Assembly: GCA_035236585.1 (NCBI GenBank) | Contig: CP141132.1 | Coordinates: forward strand, 18,327,945 to 18,391,944 | Reading direction: 5' to 3' | Length of the DNA: 64,000 nt | From: Warburgia ugandensis | Lineage: Eukaryota > Streptophyta > Magnoliopsida > Canellales > Canellaceae | Part shown: piece after piece, positions 10,510-22,278 of the stretch | How the letters are laid out: the number at the start of each line of letters is the position of its first letter | Numbering within the stretch: position 1 is the first letter of the stretch | The notes under the pieces: generated by a model | Database searches by the model: none | What the model was told of the DNA's origin: nothing | What the model saw: the letters and a program-made list of their open reading frames with translations, nothing else | Made by a program: the position numbers and the translations under genes

Positions 10510-13373
10510 ATCAAATGTACACTCCTGGAACCTTACTCGTTCATGCATGTAATAGGCAAGTTGTTACCCGGAGTTTTCGTGGTGGATCAGAGGACCGATT
10601 CCACGCGTTAATAAATCGTGTCGGCGGGTAAAGATCAATGGATGGATTTCCTCTTTAAAGTTTCATCTGGGCCCAACTTTTGTGATCCAGATCATAGGGT
10701 AGTAATATAGAGGGATTCTCATGCCTTAAAAGTTCGTGTGGGCCATACTTGTATTGGGTAGGCCATGTACCATAAAACATCTCACTGCATCAAACTGACG
10801 GCCCTTACTTTGCATTGCGAAATCATCAATGGAGAAGATTTCTGGAGTACGCGCACCCACGATCTGGTCAACAAAAGGAATGGTGGATCAGTAAACTGGG
10901 GGGAGGGTTGATTTTTCTATGCTTATCTGGTCCTTGTAGTTGGTTAGTTTATTAAAAGTGTTTTAAGCTCGTGGGCTCTTACGGTATTCTTGGTTGGGTA
11001 GTAGTCGCTTATTAGACTTTCTAGAATGACATGGCTTCTTCCAGGAAAGCTTCCACGTGGGAACACGTGATTCTAATCTCTCTGTTTATCTCTTTCTTGG
11101 TGGGAGGTCTGGTCCTCTTAGTGTAGATATTGTTATGCTCCTTTTGGATCACGTCTGATTGGCTCAAATAGTGGTACCCACCTTGTTTAGTTCACTGCGG
11201 GTCCACACTCCGTCCAGCATAAGTGACAGCCAGCTAACTAGATTCAGTTGGATCCAATGAATACAAGTGCTGGTCCAACCTTTCTCCAGCCCAAAGACAT
11301 ACTCCCACCACCACCACATGCTTCTTTACGTAATCTTGAAACACATCATGGGTCCCATTAATGGCATCAACTGACTTTTACCAACATGTGATGCTGTACA
11401 ATCTCAAGCAACACGTTGTGGTTTTCTTCGCTTGTGAGTTCACGTTGGGAGCTTTAATATATTGTGCAAGAATTTAATTACTACCAATAGTCACCGTAAC
11501 CTTTTAGGTAAAATAGATTATTTACTATATTTGATTACAATAGCAACAGCTACAAAGAAGAAAATAAGAAACATATATTTATGTAATTTTCTTTATATTG
11601 TGTTACATCTACAGACTTATATCAGTTTTACTATTTTTGTAATTAAAAAATAGTCATCATAAAATACAAAAAAATTCTCCACCTTTTATAGAACGGGCTT
11701 TATCTTTGAGCTCTCAAACGGAGGCATGCCGTCTCCTCTACCCCGATAAGCTGACCATGCAACATAATTAGATAAGAATCAGGTCAATCGGACTCTACGC
11801 TCACGCAACGGTTCCGAAGATCAATCACCTGGATCCCACGGTAAGTGTGCTACATTTTTCTGGGGATGACATGGCGGGTAGACCAAATTAAGTTAGAACC
11901 TCGAAGTCTCTCTCTCTCTCTAACCCCAATCAAGATTAAGATGACGTGTGTGGTGATGAGTGTGCTTGATTTGCGTATGAGAGAGGGTACATGCATCGGG
12001 TCATCTCCACGTCGAAAGCAAAGCAAATTGAAGGCGGCAAGCATCTCTTTCTACTTTTCTCTCAAGGCCCTTTTGGAAATTGTGTATGGGCAGATAGACG
12101 TGGCAAGGCAAGATGCACACATGGCGGATTACAAGTAGGAGCTCCCAGTGTGAACTGCAGCGGCCCAAAAGTCAGTAACGGTCGAGTTTCGCCACTTGGC
12201 AACGGCAATGCCCGACAGTTGATTAATTTATGACACCGCGATTTCGTGTCCGTGTTCCCAACTTTCAGAATCTTCTTACCTTCGAGAAAGCGTGTTAGTG
12301 TCGGAAGCCGCCTTTACCTTCCTTCTTAGGTGGCTCCAATGGCGGATGCGTGTGGGACTCACAGAAAGCTAGATCATCTGGTTCGTTGATCAAAGGATTC
12401 AAAAATATTCTAATTTTGTAAATTGTACTGAAATACAATCACCAGAAATACACTGAAATACTATAATCGGAAGTAGTGTAATGTGGGGATCTAAAGGTTT
12501 ACACTTGCTTGACGAGCGCAATAGGAGGCTTCATGTTCCGGGATCATCTGGTCAAGGTGAAATCAGCGGCAATAGGATCGACATATTTTCACTGGTTAGA
12601 TTAGCCCCAAAAGGTTGGAAGTTGGGAAAGAACGTGAGTGAATGTCTCTCTAATGGTTCCTTGTGTCAGGGAACGTACCAGGAATTCCCTGGTTTTGGTC
12701 TAGATTGGGTGAATCTAACCCATTCACCTTTATCTTGTTTAAAATGCTTGAGGATACCTTCAAGATTCCAAAAATATTTCTTGTGGTCATGGTTTGGTCC
12801 CATGCATGGTTTAGCTCCCCATGAGAAAAGCCAAAAACAGGAGTTAGAAACTGGAATAATCTGGGGCAGTCGTTAATTGTGAAGTACCAATTGAATGCCG
12901 CTTTTTAGTTTACTGTACTGGATATTCGGAAGGTGAAGAGCATCTCCTTTTGGTCACAGTTTAAAAATTACCGAATCAACTCAAAAATGTGTATCCGAGT
13001 TGAGTCGACTCCAGTGGCAAATCGAGTCCATTGGAAGGACTTGCGACAAAGCGAAACCCTCAATGCAGGCTAGAAGAATACGAAACTTCTTGACCAACTA
13101 CCCTAGCAAGAACATTTTCAATCTTTTGAAAATTTTAAATTTTACTCGGAATTGGCCTCTACTTTGTCAATATTGTATCAAGTCTGAGTCCGGTTTCCGA
13201 GTTTTAAACTGTTCTCTTGAGAGGATAGACCAATAACCGTTCACCATATTACATTGTTTTATGGTATTCATCTTACTGTTAAATGAAAACCTTTGCAGAT
13301 CATGGGAGACTTGGCTAATCTTATTAATCTAAGACTTGTAACCTTGAATTCGATAGGAAGTGTGGTCAATAAT
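10510..13373. other. Upstream intergenic region, repeat-poor
   Basis: It is less AT-rich than the rest of the window. Open frames at 11845-12138 and 12481-12876 have no recognisable domain, no supporting promoter and no family resemblance. I see no gene and no repeat family. Confidence 0.5.
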
Positions 13374-13500
13374 GCTCTGATACCATGTTAGATTACCACT
13401 TGACCTACAAAAAGTTTAAGCTGATAGGAAGTAGGGCAACAATAGTTATATCCCGACCCTGATTATAGACAGTAATTCTAAGCTTTTTATTTGGATTAAT
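13374..13500 (-). mobile_element. LTR edge with Met-tRNA primer-binding site
   Basis: GCTCTGATACCA (13374-13385) is the reverse complement of TGGTATCAGAGC, the primer site complementary to plant initiator tRNA-Met. Directly next to it starts TGTTAGATTACCACTTGAC, the reverse complement of an LTR 3' end (...AATCTAACA). So a minus-strand LTR begins at 13386 and runs right. Its other end is not identified, and no internal coding region is visible to the left. It could be a Copia element or another Met-primed element. The right boundary given here is arbitrary. Confidence 0.6.
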
Positions 13501-14382
13501 TACTGAAAGAACACTTGTACATACCGCAATGAAAATCTGGTTGCGGATACTGTGGCCACTGAAGCTGCCTCATGAGGTCCATCTCTAGACTAGTAGTCCT
13601 AGATCATTCAGTTTATCACTTCTGTGGAAGGATATATATATTTCTCCATTGCCACTTAAAATAGAGTTATCTTTTGTAGTATCTGCCTTTAGACAAATAA
13701 ATTGTAGAAAATTATTCATTTACAAATGGCTACTGAAAGTATGCATACTACAGAGACACAAAATATACAACGAACCCCAAACATGCAGACATGTCATCTT
13801 GTGTAGAAATTAGTTAAGATGCTTTCGTCCTCAATGATCCAAATTAACAGGAATCTAAAGACATGTTCACATGTTTCGGATACGTCTACATATCATGCAT
13901 TTACGTATCCTACGGCTATCTGTAACAATTTCCTTTAAAGTATCATAAAGGATATTGAACAGTCGTATTTAAAGTTTAAACAAAGTCACCGTCTATCTAG
14001 TTCAGAAGCATGTGGTTAACCCGGAACTCGCTCAAGTCAACATGGGTCAATAAAATTTAGGCTTGATTTCATACCGAATTTCACAAGTCGATCAAGTCTA
14101 GCTAGACAATTTAGGAATGTTAAGATGAATTGTTTCTTTTTCTTTTTTAACTGGTGGTGGATTTTATATCATTTATGGAGATTTTTAGCATTTCTATAAT
14201 ACAAATTAATCTTATTAGAGTTTATTACTTTACTCATTCAATGACATGTTGAATGACTTGACTCGAATCAGTGGTTGCCAACTCATAATCCGATGCTGTA
14301 CGTGCAAACTATATCAAACAATTGATACACAGCATGTATAGGCAATATTCCATTACAATTATGTGATTTTTAAAAAATTCAA
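13501..14382. other. Intergenic, no recognised feature
   Basis: AT-rich. Part of it may belong to the LTR that starts at 13386. Confidence 0.4.
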
Positions 14383-14472
14383 GATAAGGCTGCGTACTAT
14401 AGACCCTTGTGGTCTGCTCCTTTCTCAAACTCGGCATAGGCGGGAGCTTCGTGCACCAAGGCTGCCCCTTTA
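14383..14472 (+). mobile_element. Au-type SINE, 5'-truncated
   Basis: The stretch contains the diagnostic Au SINE body: TAAGGCTGCGTACTATAGAC, CCCTTGTGGTC, a GGCATAGGCGGGAGC block and GTGCACCAAGGCTGCCCCTT. The tRNA-related head (A and B boxes) is missing. Au SINEs are short Pol III-derived retroposons found across angiosperms and mobilised by LINE machinery. A second copy lies at 55557-55730. Confidence 0.85.
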
Positions 14473-15311
14473 GTTATGTGATTTCAACTGTTAAATGCTT
14501 GGAGTCCAACATTTTGGTTTCATGTATGGACCCCATACCTACCTAGAAGGTGGTGGGAGTTAAGTCCTTTTTAAGTACTGAGGAATAAGTGCTAAACTAT
14601 ATGTAGGTTTAGGTGCAACTATATTTCCTTTGAAAGTTAGAAAGACTGCAGTCTTTCTTTTTGGCAATAGCCACATGCATGTGGGCCTTAAGTTATTAAA
14701 GTTGAGTAGTTTGAATCAAAACCAGTTGATTATTCTACATAAGAATGATACTGGTGCTTGCTTACCAGTTCTTCAAGGTCAACCATCCAACATCATGCGC
14801 CACCGCTATTTTGCTTAATTCATGCCTAAAGAAATTATACAAGCACTCCCTTTTGTCATAATGATACTACTTGTTCATTTTGCATTGATTAACTACTAAC
14901 AATTCAGGGGGCATTGATCATTATTGGGTTTAGCCTGGTTTCATCTTGGTCTTACTGGTTTGAAATGTTTTTCAGGTGGCGCTTGTTACCGCCCATTGAG
15001 ATGGGCATTTTCAAGTGTTTTCCGAATTTATAATGTTTTGTTTCTAGAATTGCTCAAGGATCTGCTTTTGTATATATCACTTTATATTCTCATCTTGACC
15101 ACCTGGGTCAGTTCGCATTTTTTTCCTTTATCTTTTCCCTTTGAAGAAAAATAAACAGAGAAAAACAAAGCTCAGTAAGCCATCGGCAAAAAAATCAGAA
15201 AGGTGTTTATCTAAGGAGGGTAGATGCTGTTTCCCTATACTAGATATTGTTTCTCCATACAAGTGTCATATTTGGGTGCCCACTTAAATACAGTAAGATG
15301 AAATTACATTG
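14473..15311. other. Intergenic, no recognised feature
   Basis: Only short frames are present; nothing is recognised. Confidence 0.4.
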
Positions 15312-15432
15312 GGTGTGTGAGCGTGGTGTAGTGTTGCAAGGACGAGTCTCAGTCCTGCAGGTCAAGAATTCGAACCTGCGCAAGGGTGTGTGATTATTTA
15401 TCGAAGACTCACAGTTTAAAAAAAAAAAAAAA
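15312..15432 (+). mobile_element. tRNA-derived SINE with poly(A) tail
   Basis: A tRNA-like head shows an A-box-like GAGCGTGGTGTAGTG near 15319 and a B-box-like AATTCGAACCTG near 15367, about 48 bp apart. A short unrelated body and an A-run (15418-15432) follow. This is the layout of a Pol III retroposon. It has no clear sequence similarity to the Au SINE or to the 17178/26551 pair. I could not define a target duplication. Confidence 0.55.
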
Positions 15433-17177
15433 CCAAAAGAGTTCATTAGATTCACATGTTATTCAAGGTAAAATATGAGCTGATAGTATATTGGAGACCA
15501 CTTGTCAAATATAGGATGATTCTGGCCTATACAATAGTACCCACACAGTCTCGTCCAACCCAGGACAGATGACTCTGGCCCCTTTCATAGAAGCTTGCTT
15601 GCCTGATATAGGATGTTGGTTTTTTCCACTGATTTCTAACAAGGGCCACAAATTTGAGAGTTAGATTTGCAATGTGGAGGTGGATTTTGGTGAATTGCCT
15701 AACATCACTGAGGGTTTGGCTGATTGAAGCGGGACGCATGTTTTTTAAAAGGAAAAATATGCACGTGAATGGTTATCTTTGGGACTGGAGCACTGTACCA
15801 CAGTTTTGGTCCTAAAACATAAAGAGACGTGTAATGGTAGTGTTCTTGTCATTGGGTGCATTATCATCTTACTAATCCATCCAGAACTCCTACCATTAGC
15901 TCTGTCAGCAGCAACGGTCTACTTATGACTGGACCAAAACCGAGTTAGATTGGCGGTTTCAGAAGAAAACAGCAAACACAAACGCCAACATTTTCCAGCA
16001 CATGGTGGCCTGTGTCACCAGAAAAAACAAAAGCAAATTTCGAAACGATAATCATGCAACTGTGTGCCCAGCCAGGTTGAAAGTAATTTCGAGGAATGAC
16101 AACAGTATATTGATGAGTTTTGGTAGAGTAGACGCTTTAAGGATTCTAAGAGTAGACACTACTTTCTTCTCAATGCTGCTGAGATGTAGGCATTATCATA
16201 TTTGGAATGGCTTCATAACTATTGAATGTTTTTAGCTTACTTTGGTTTAGAAATCAAGACTATTCATTTTCTATTTAATTTTTCAAAGACTCAAAATAAG
16301 TGGCTTGGATTGTCCAAATGAGATGATTTCTAGAGGGTTACCTAATTTGAAATATAATTTGAAAATGAAAATCTCCTACAGGATTTTTTTTAAAAACATT
16401 TGCAATATATAATATATACTTATTTTCTCAATTCCACCCTTAACCCCGGAGTCACATTTAAAATCTTCACATATAATAGCAGAATAAAAATATATCATCA
16501 CAAGATCCTTCGTCATAGCCCAAACAATAAGAAATTTAAATTTAGGTAATAATTTAGACAAAATATATCAGTTTGCCTATCTTATGACATTCATATTCAA
16601 ATGTTCATAATTCAAAAATTAAAGTAATAACGACTTGAACTTACTACTCTTATTCATAATTTTCTTCCTCTACCTCTCCTTATTCAATTTCTTCTAACCG
16701 GCCATCTAGTCCTCTCTTGCTTCACCTAAAATGTTTTGTAGAGATGAGTACAAAGACTCATTAGGAACAAGCCTATACGAACTGTTTGAAAACCAAAGCT
16801 TAAATCATAAGTGCAATATAATAACTATATACATTTATGCTTTTACACAAAAATTTGGTATTTTTAAAAATATATAATATTTCTTTTAAATCTCACATAT
16901 ATAAGCTTGTTAGGACTTCTATAAAAGAATAACATATCACAATTTGTTGTATCACTGAGTGGTGACATCTTACCACACCCATCTGGGCAATGGTTAATAT
17001 CCACAAGGATGACCGACATATTAGTCCATGTCCAATAATTGTATAGTATACTATGCAAGTTGAAGACTCAGAAGCTAGTGACCAATTGGTCTTCCTAGTA
17101 TAATAACCAAGAGATATTACTATAACAAATTGAGTTTTTATAATAAAAATATTTATTTTGCATGGGATTGACAACAC
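15433..17177. other. Intergenic, AT-rich
   Basis: No gene is recognised. Decayed LTR material is possible around 16620-16800, without usable landmarks. Confidence 0.4.
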
Positions 17178-17290
17178 AAGGCTAGTTAGCTCTACTAGTT
17201 ATAGAGTGAGTATGAATACTTTAGAACTAGTGTTCAAGTCTCTAAATTAGTCATAAGATAGTCTTTTTAGAGAAAATTCCTTACCCAACG

Positions 17291-17292
<2 letters not shown>
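17178..17292 (+). mobile_element. tRNA-derived SINE, GA-tailed family, copy 1
   Basis: The tRNA-like head reads AAGGCTAGTTAGCTCTACTAG, with an A-box-like TTAGCTCTACTAG and a B-box-like GTTCAAGTCTC near 17231. The body ends ATTCCTTACCCAACGCC. A (GA)n run follows directly. The same sequence, about 80% identical by eye, occurs in reverse at 26551-26666, which makes it a dispersed family and not a chance tRNA likeness. Confidence 0.7.

Positions 17293-17330
<38 letters not shown>
17293..17330. repeat. (AG)n microsatellite
   Basis: About 19 AG units, directly at the 3' end of the SINE copy at 17178-17292. Confidence 0.95.
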
Positions 17331-17332
<2 letters not shown>

Positions 17333-17429
17333 CTACACTAAGGATCATCCTTTGCGAATTGTGGATAAGAAGATTGTTTTGCTTCTAAGAGGTAGGGGCG
17401 TGGGATATTCTAAGTTAGATTGGTTTTCA

Positions 17430-18581
17430 AATTATATGATTTGATCTATTTTATTCATTGATAGGTTATGCACTCTCAATCCTTGAATGGTTATTGATTT
17501 CATTGATTGATCTCATGTTTTAGGCATGCGTACCTCTACTCCCTTGATTTATTCATGAGCATTATTGATACTTGAAATTTCATGCCATGCACTCTTATTT
17601 GATTACTTTTTTATGCTCATGTGCACATTGTTTAATATGTTCTAATTTTCACATAATGCATAGTTCTCCTTTTTATTCTAAAGTTTATAGGTCATGGATC
17701 TATCATATTAGTTCATGTGCCTATAGTTTTTCTAAATCCTAATACTGATGTGTCATAGATCTAATTTATAGGAAATTTTCTAAATTCTAAAGTTTATCCC
17801 ATGCCCAATATTTATGTGCCATGCAAACCATATAATCATTTTAAGTTTAATCCATGCATACCTTTTATTGACTGACCAAATTCTCAATGTGCACATATTC
17901 ATTTATATTACTTAGGGTATTTTACCATTTGATTCTACTTGAAAGTACATGCCAATCATTTTATGTCTTACTGGTGATATGCCAATTGATCTCGCATGCA
18001 AATCCATGTGCACATAGAGATACTATATTACTCTACCATTTGATTTAACTCCAAGGTCATGCACACAATTATCTATTGATTATATATCATGCGCAAAATT
18101 ATATGTTGATTAAAGATCATGCGCATGAGTTGTTTGGTTAATCCAACATCATGCACATGAGCTATTGTTTAATTCAAGGTCATGCATGTAGTTTTATCTT
18201 GATCCATTTCATATGCTCCATTGATTTTGGTACCATGGCATCTGAGTTCCAATTTCATATACTCTATTGATTCATTTTAATATAAGCACCCATCTATTGC
18301 TGTTTCTAATCTCCTTTGTTGACTATTTGAACATAGGAGCATCGTCTATAACTATTTTAAAATGCATTTATTGATTCATTTTGATATATGCGTACCAAAC
18401 TTAACTGATTCATTTTGTTGATAAATGCATGTTGTATTCAACTACCTTATATCGCACATTGATTTATTTAGAATCAAGCCCATTAACATTATAATTCATT
18501 TGAACTTGGCACATAAGCTCACTCCTAATCTAATCTATTATAAGTGCACAAGCTTTACGACCATTAATTTCGAAATAGTAG
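17430..18581. repeat. Degenerate short-period repeat region, left part
   Basis: Loosely periodic AT-rich DNA in which TTGATT-type and CATG(C/T)(A/G)CA-type words alternate every 30-40 bp, clearest at 18050-18230 (ATCATGCGCA, ATCATGCACA, GTCATGCACA, GTCATGCATG). It carries no protein. It resembles an old, decayed tandem repeat or LTR interior. It continues after the TRIM array. Confidence 0.4.
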
Positions 18582-18892
18582 TGTAACAACCCGGGTCTGG
18601 GTTCCTCAGTAACGATATTGTCCCAATTACACTGGGTTTTGTTCTCACCCACGACGGGGTAAAACGCGTTGTTACTGGTAAAGCCCACCCAGACCCTTAT
18701 CAATGCCTAGGAACCTTTTTCCTAGCCGATGTGGGACTAAACTCTCAAGCCTCACCTTGCCTAGAAGCCTACCAGCCCTCCAGGCCCGCCCTCATTAGCC
18801 CACCCTCATCGGCCAAGGCTAGCCCTCTCCTCTCCTTAGGGGCCACACGACCGCGCATGGGGTTAGCTTGCCACCCTCGAGGTCGGGGTCCC

Positions 18893-18904
18893 GCTCTGAT
18901 GCCA
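18893..18904 (-). other. TRIM primer-binding site, unit 1
   Basis: GCTCTGATGCCA, the reverse complement of the Met-tRNA primer site with one change, sits one base before the LTR that starts at 18906. Confidence 0.75.
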
Positions 18905-19215
18905 CTGTAACAACCAGGGTCTGGGCTCCTTAGTAACGATATTGTCCCAGTTACACTGGGTTTTGTTCTCACCCACGACGGGGTAAAACGCGTCGTTATC
19001 GGTAAAGCCCACCCAAAACCTTATCAATGTCCAGGAACCTTTTTCTTAGCCGATGTGGGACTAACACTCAAGCCTCACCTTGCCTAGAAGCCTGCCAGCC
19101 CTCCAGGCCCACCCTCATTAGCCCACCCTCATCGGCTAAGGCTAGCCCTCTCCCCTCCTTAGGGGCCACGTGACCTCGCGTGGGGTTAGCTTGCCACCCT
19201 CGGGGTCGGGGTCTC

Positions 19216-19227
19216 GCTCTGATACCA
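19216..19227 (-). other. TRIM primer-binding site, unit 2
   Basis: GCTCTGATACCA is an exact complement of TGGTATCAGAGC, one base before the LTR that starts at 19229. Confidence 0.85.
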
Positions 19228-19623
19228 CTGTAACACCTCGGGTTTGGGCTCCCTCAGTAAGAATATTGTTTGCTTTAGGCCCTGGGCCCGCACGACTTTG
19301 TTCTTACCCACAACGGGGTAAAACGTGTTGTTCCGGGCTAACCCCACGCGAGGTCGCTTGGCCCCTAAGGAGGGGAGAGGGCTAACCTTGGCCGATGAGG
19401 GCGAGCTAATGAAGGCAGGCCTGGAGGGCTGGCAGGCTTCTAGGCAAGGTGAGGCTTGAGAGTTTAGTCCCACATTGGCTAGGAAAAAGGTTTCTGGGAA
19501 TTAATAAGAGTCTGGGTGGGCTTTATTAGTAATGACGCGTTTTACCCCGTCATGGGTGAGAACAAAACCCAATGTAACTGGGACAATATCGTTACTGAGG
19601 AGCCCAAACCTGGGTTGTTACAG

Positions 19624-19635
19624 TGGTATCAGAGC
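19624..19635 (+). other. TRIM primer-binding site, plus-strand unit
   Basis: TGGTATCAGAGC starts two bases after the LTR end ...GGGTTGTTACA (19622). It fixes the orientation of the right half. Confidence 0.85.
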
Positions 19636-19949
19636 GGGACCCCGACCTTGAGGGTGGCAGGCTAACCCCACGCAAGGTTGCGTGGCCCCTAAGGAGGGGA
19701 GAGGGCTAGCCTTGGCCGATGAGAGCGGGCCTGGAGGGCTAGCATGCTTCTAGGCAAGGTGAGGCTTGAGAGGTTAGTCCCACATCGGCTAGGGAAAAGG
19801 TTCCTAGGCATTGATAAGAGTCTGGGTAGGCTTTACCAGTAACAATGTGTTTTACCCCGTCGTGGGTAAGAACAAAGCCTTGCGGGCCCAAGGCCCAAAG
19901 CGGACAATATTATTACTAAGGGAGCCCAGACCCAGGGCGTTACAAGTAG

Positions 19950-21240
19950 TGTTAAACACCTAAGTTTTCCATTCCATTTATTTAACTCACATTTTTAATC
20001 AACTCATGCACATGCTAAACTTTTGTATTAGAATCATGACAAACAGGATGTAATCTTAGCCTACCAAAGACATTATTTCATGCACGTGTAACATGATAAC
20101 TAATATAAGAAAGTCTTAGCTTATAAAACTTATCATCATAGTCATCTATAACATGGAAGTACGCAAGGATAATTTTATCCTTTCTAGACTTTATTCCATG
20201 TGTATACATTCATGGGTAGGACATGAAATCTTGTCCTTTTTCTACATCTATAATATGTGCAAATTCATAATACTTAAAGTAAATATTAATCTTTCAAAAC
20301 TTCATAATCATGCATACAACACATGTGGAATTATAAGAACAATATCTAGCCCTTCAAGTCTATAGAATCATGGAAATTGTGTGTAAGCCACTAAACATAA
20401 AAACAACACATACAGTATGGAAGTAAATTGCATTATATTTGGATAATTTCCTATATTTGATGCTATTTGGACCCATGAATTCATGTACACTCAACTATGG
20501 TTTGCTTGTATCATACTATCAACCATGTTTTGAAGTATGTGAAATAATAATTTGATGAGTGTCAAATATGATCGTTGATCTAATTTGATTTAAATCATGT
20601 CGTACATGTCTGATCTAAAGCATGCTTATCCTACATCTTTGTTTTAGATCACACACACTAGTGATTGTTTGATTTAGTGCACTGCTCACCATTGATTTCC
20701 TAATCAATATACCTTGCGCACCATTGACTCCTTGATTTAGAACAAGAGCATTATTGATTCATCATTTGAAGCCTATGCACTCTAGTTTTCTACAAACTGA
20801 AGCACATGCTCCATGGATATTTCATTGTAATGCATACACATACACACTTAACTATATGATTCCATGTGCACTGTGATGGATCATTCTCACACCGTTGATC
20901 TTACTTGAATTACATGTACACCCAATCATGGGTTTGTTTTGGAATCATACTATTAACTTTGTTTAGAAGAAAGTACATTATGTTTGGAATAATGTTAAAT
21001 TCCATCATTGATCTCACTTGATATTGGGCGATCATGTTTTTGTTGCTTTTAACATGGAAAGAAAGTTTATCATGAATACACGTGTGTTGAGTATGAAGAG
21101 GGTGAATTTCCATATATGCTCATTGAGAGACATGCTTATATGGATTCTTGTGATCAAATATACATCTTATTGTAAATAATGATATGTTGATTGTGATTTT
21201 GTGTTATTCACTCTAATGAGTGTTTATATGATTTCACAGT
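19950..21240. repeat. Degenerate short-period repeat region, right part
   Basis: Continuation of the 17430-18581 sequence after the TRIM array, with the same alternation of TTGATT- and CATG-containing words (for example 20640-20830). No gene is recognised. Confidence 0.35.
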
Positions 21241-21244
21241 AAAT

Positions 21245-21715
21245 ATGTTATAAAAAAGGTGATGAGACTCTTTGGCATCTTGTGTGAGGAGCGATGGAAC
21301 TGTGACTCCATATGAATTTTCATAAGAAATGTTTTAATGAATAAAAATTAGGCAACTCTGGAGAGTTATGCCTAGCCTAAAATTAGGTGACTCATAAAGT
21401 TGAGCCTAGTCTGGGGCAAGTTGTCAGACCCCTTTGGTTGCTATGCTAGGAGTGCAGTTAGCCACTAGCAATCTGAAAAGGAAATTTGATACTCGCTTGA
21501 GGTAAAGGCTTTTGTGCTTTTGGAAGGGTCATAAGACCTTCTATTCAGTGTGGTCCATTCTCCTCATGAGGACCAGTGTAGTTCGTGCGGTATCCACAAT
21601 CGAACTTAGGTAGGAGATGTTGGTTCTCTTTTAAGTGCATAGTAGTTGAATTGTGATATGGACATAGATGATATGTCGGTCAACCTCAAGGGATTTAGAC
21701 GGAATCCCTAAGAGA
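21245..21715 (+). repeat. Possible fragment of the hairpin-LTR family, copy F
   Basis: Read in reverse, 21405-21490 gives GTGGCTAACTGCACTCCTAG and CATAGCAACC, similar to the GGTGGCC...CCTCCTAGCATAGCACC block of copy C (23030-23070). This would make it a piece of the same LTR family opposite to copy C, meeting it near the ATA repeat at 21733. The similarity is short and the ends are not defined. Confidence 0.3.
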
Positions 21716-21730
21716 AAAACCTTTTTCCAG

Positions 21731-21732
<2 letters not shown>

Positions 21733-21786
<54 letters not shown>
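21733..21786. repeat. (ATA)18 microsatellite
   Basis: A trinucleotide run at the left edge of LTR copy C. Copy D has a short ATA run (38164-38182) at the same place, so the tract grew from an LTR-internal seed. Confidence 0.95.
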
Positions 21787-22248
21787 TGTTTAATAAAATA
21801 GACAGGATCCCTAAGAGAAAAACTAATAATTAATCTAATTACAATAATCATATCAAAGAAAATCTTGAGGGTGTCATCCAAATCCAAAGCCATAAATAAA
21901 ACCAATGCGATATAATACAAAGCATGCTTAATTAAGAACCAAGTTTGACTAAACACATTAGTCATGATAAGGGATAATAATCAAGATAATATACATGAAC
22001 CCCAGGGTCCCCTCCATGATCACCACATCCTCTCTCATGTATAAGTATATATATACATAGTACAAGTAAGGGTTAGGTGCAATGCCATCCACATAAGCAA
22101 GTATGTCCACACAGCCCAAAAAAAGAACTTAATTAACAAGAAATGGAGCATACATTTGATCAGTTTCTAGTGCAATAGATGGTCCTTGTAGTCCTCTCTC
22201 TCTAATGCTACACCACATGCTTACCCTTAACACTGTGCGCTCCAAATA

Positions 22249-22278
22249 TGAGGCATTGCAAAATAAAGCAATGCCTCA
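22249..22278. other. Conserved LTR stem-loop, copy C
   Basis: TGAGGCATTGC (22249-22259) pairs perfectly with GCAATGCCTCA (22268-22278) over an 8-nt A-rich loop. A second hairpin, GCAAGCTATTGCTTGC, follows. Compared with copies A, B and E, three base pairs have changed on both arms. Confidence 0.8.

Larger units (their letters stand above)
18582..19944. mobile_element. Inverted array of TRIM units (1363 bp, TSD AGTAG)
   Basis: The block begins TGTAACAACCCGGG and ends GGGCGTTACA. The perfect 5-bp duplication AGTAG flanks it (18577-18581 and 19945-19949). Left half, minus strand: units of LTR plus internal region at 18582-18905 (324 bp), 18906-19228 (323 bp) and a partial unit 19229 to about 19337. 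Right half, plus strand: a unit lacking its first ~39 nt (about 19338-19622) and a full unit 19623-19944 (322 bp). Each internal segment carries the Met-tRNA primer site and a GGAGGGGAGAGGG purine tract. The LTR contains AGTCCCACATCGGC. The units code for nothing. TRIMs are tiny non-autonomous LTR retrotransposons. Two LTR subtypes are mixed, one with CCCAATTACACTGGG and one with GGCCCTGGGCCCGCA. Confidence 0.85.

Noticed and set aside
12481..12876. 131-residue open frame upstream of the zinc-finger gene
   Set aside because: No recognisable domain, no family resemblance and no promoter or splice context. It is likely a chance frame in less AT-rich DNA.
18582..19944. Could the repeated units be a CRISPR-like or satellite array?
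   Set aside because: Units have LTR and primer-site structure, inverted halves and a 5-bp target duplication, so they are TRIM retroelements.
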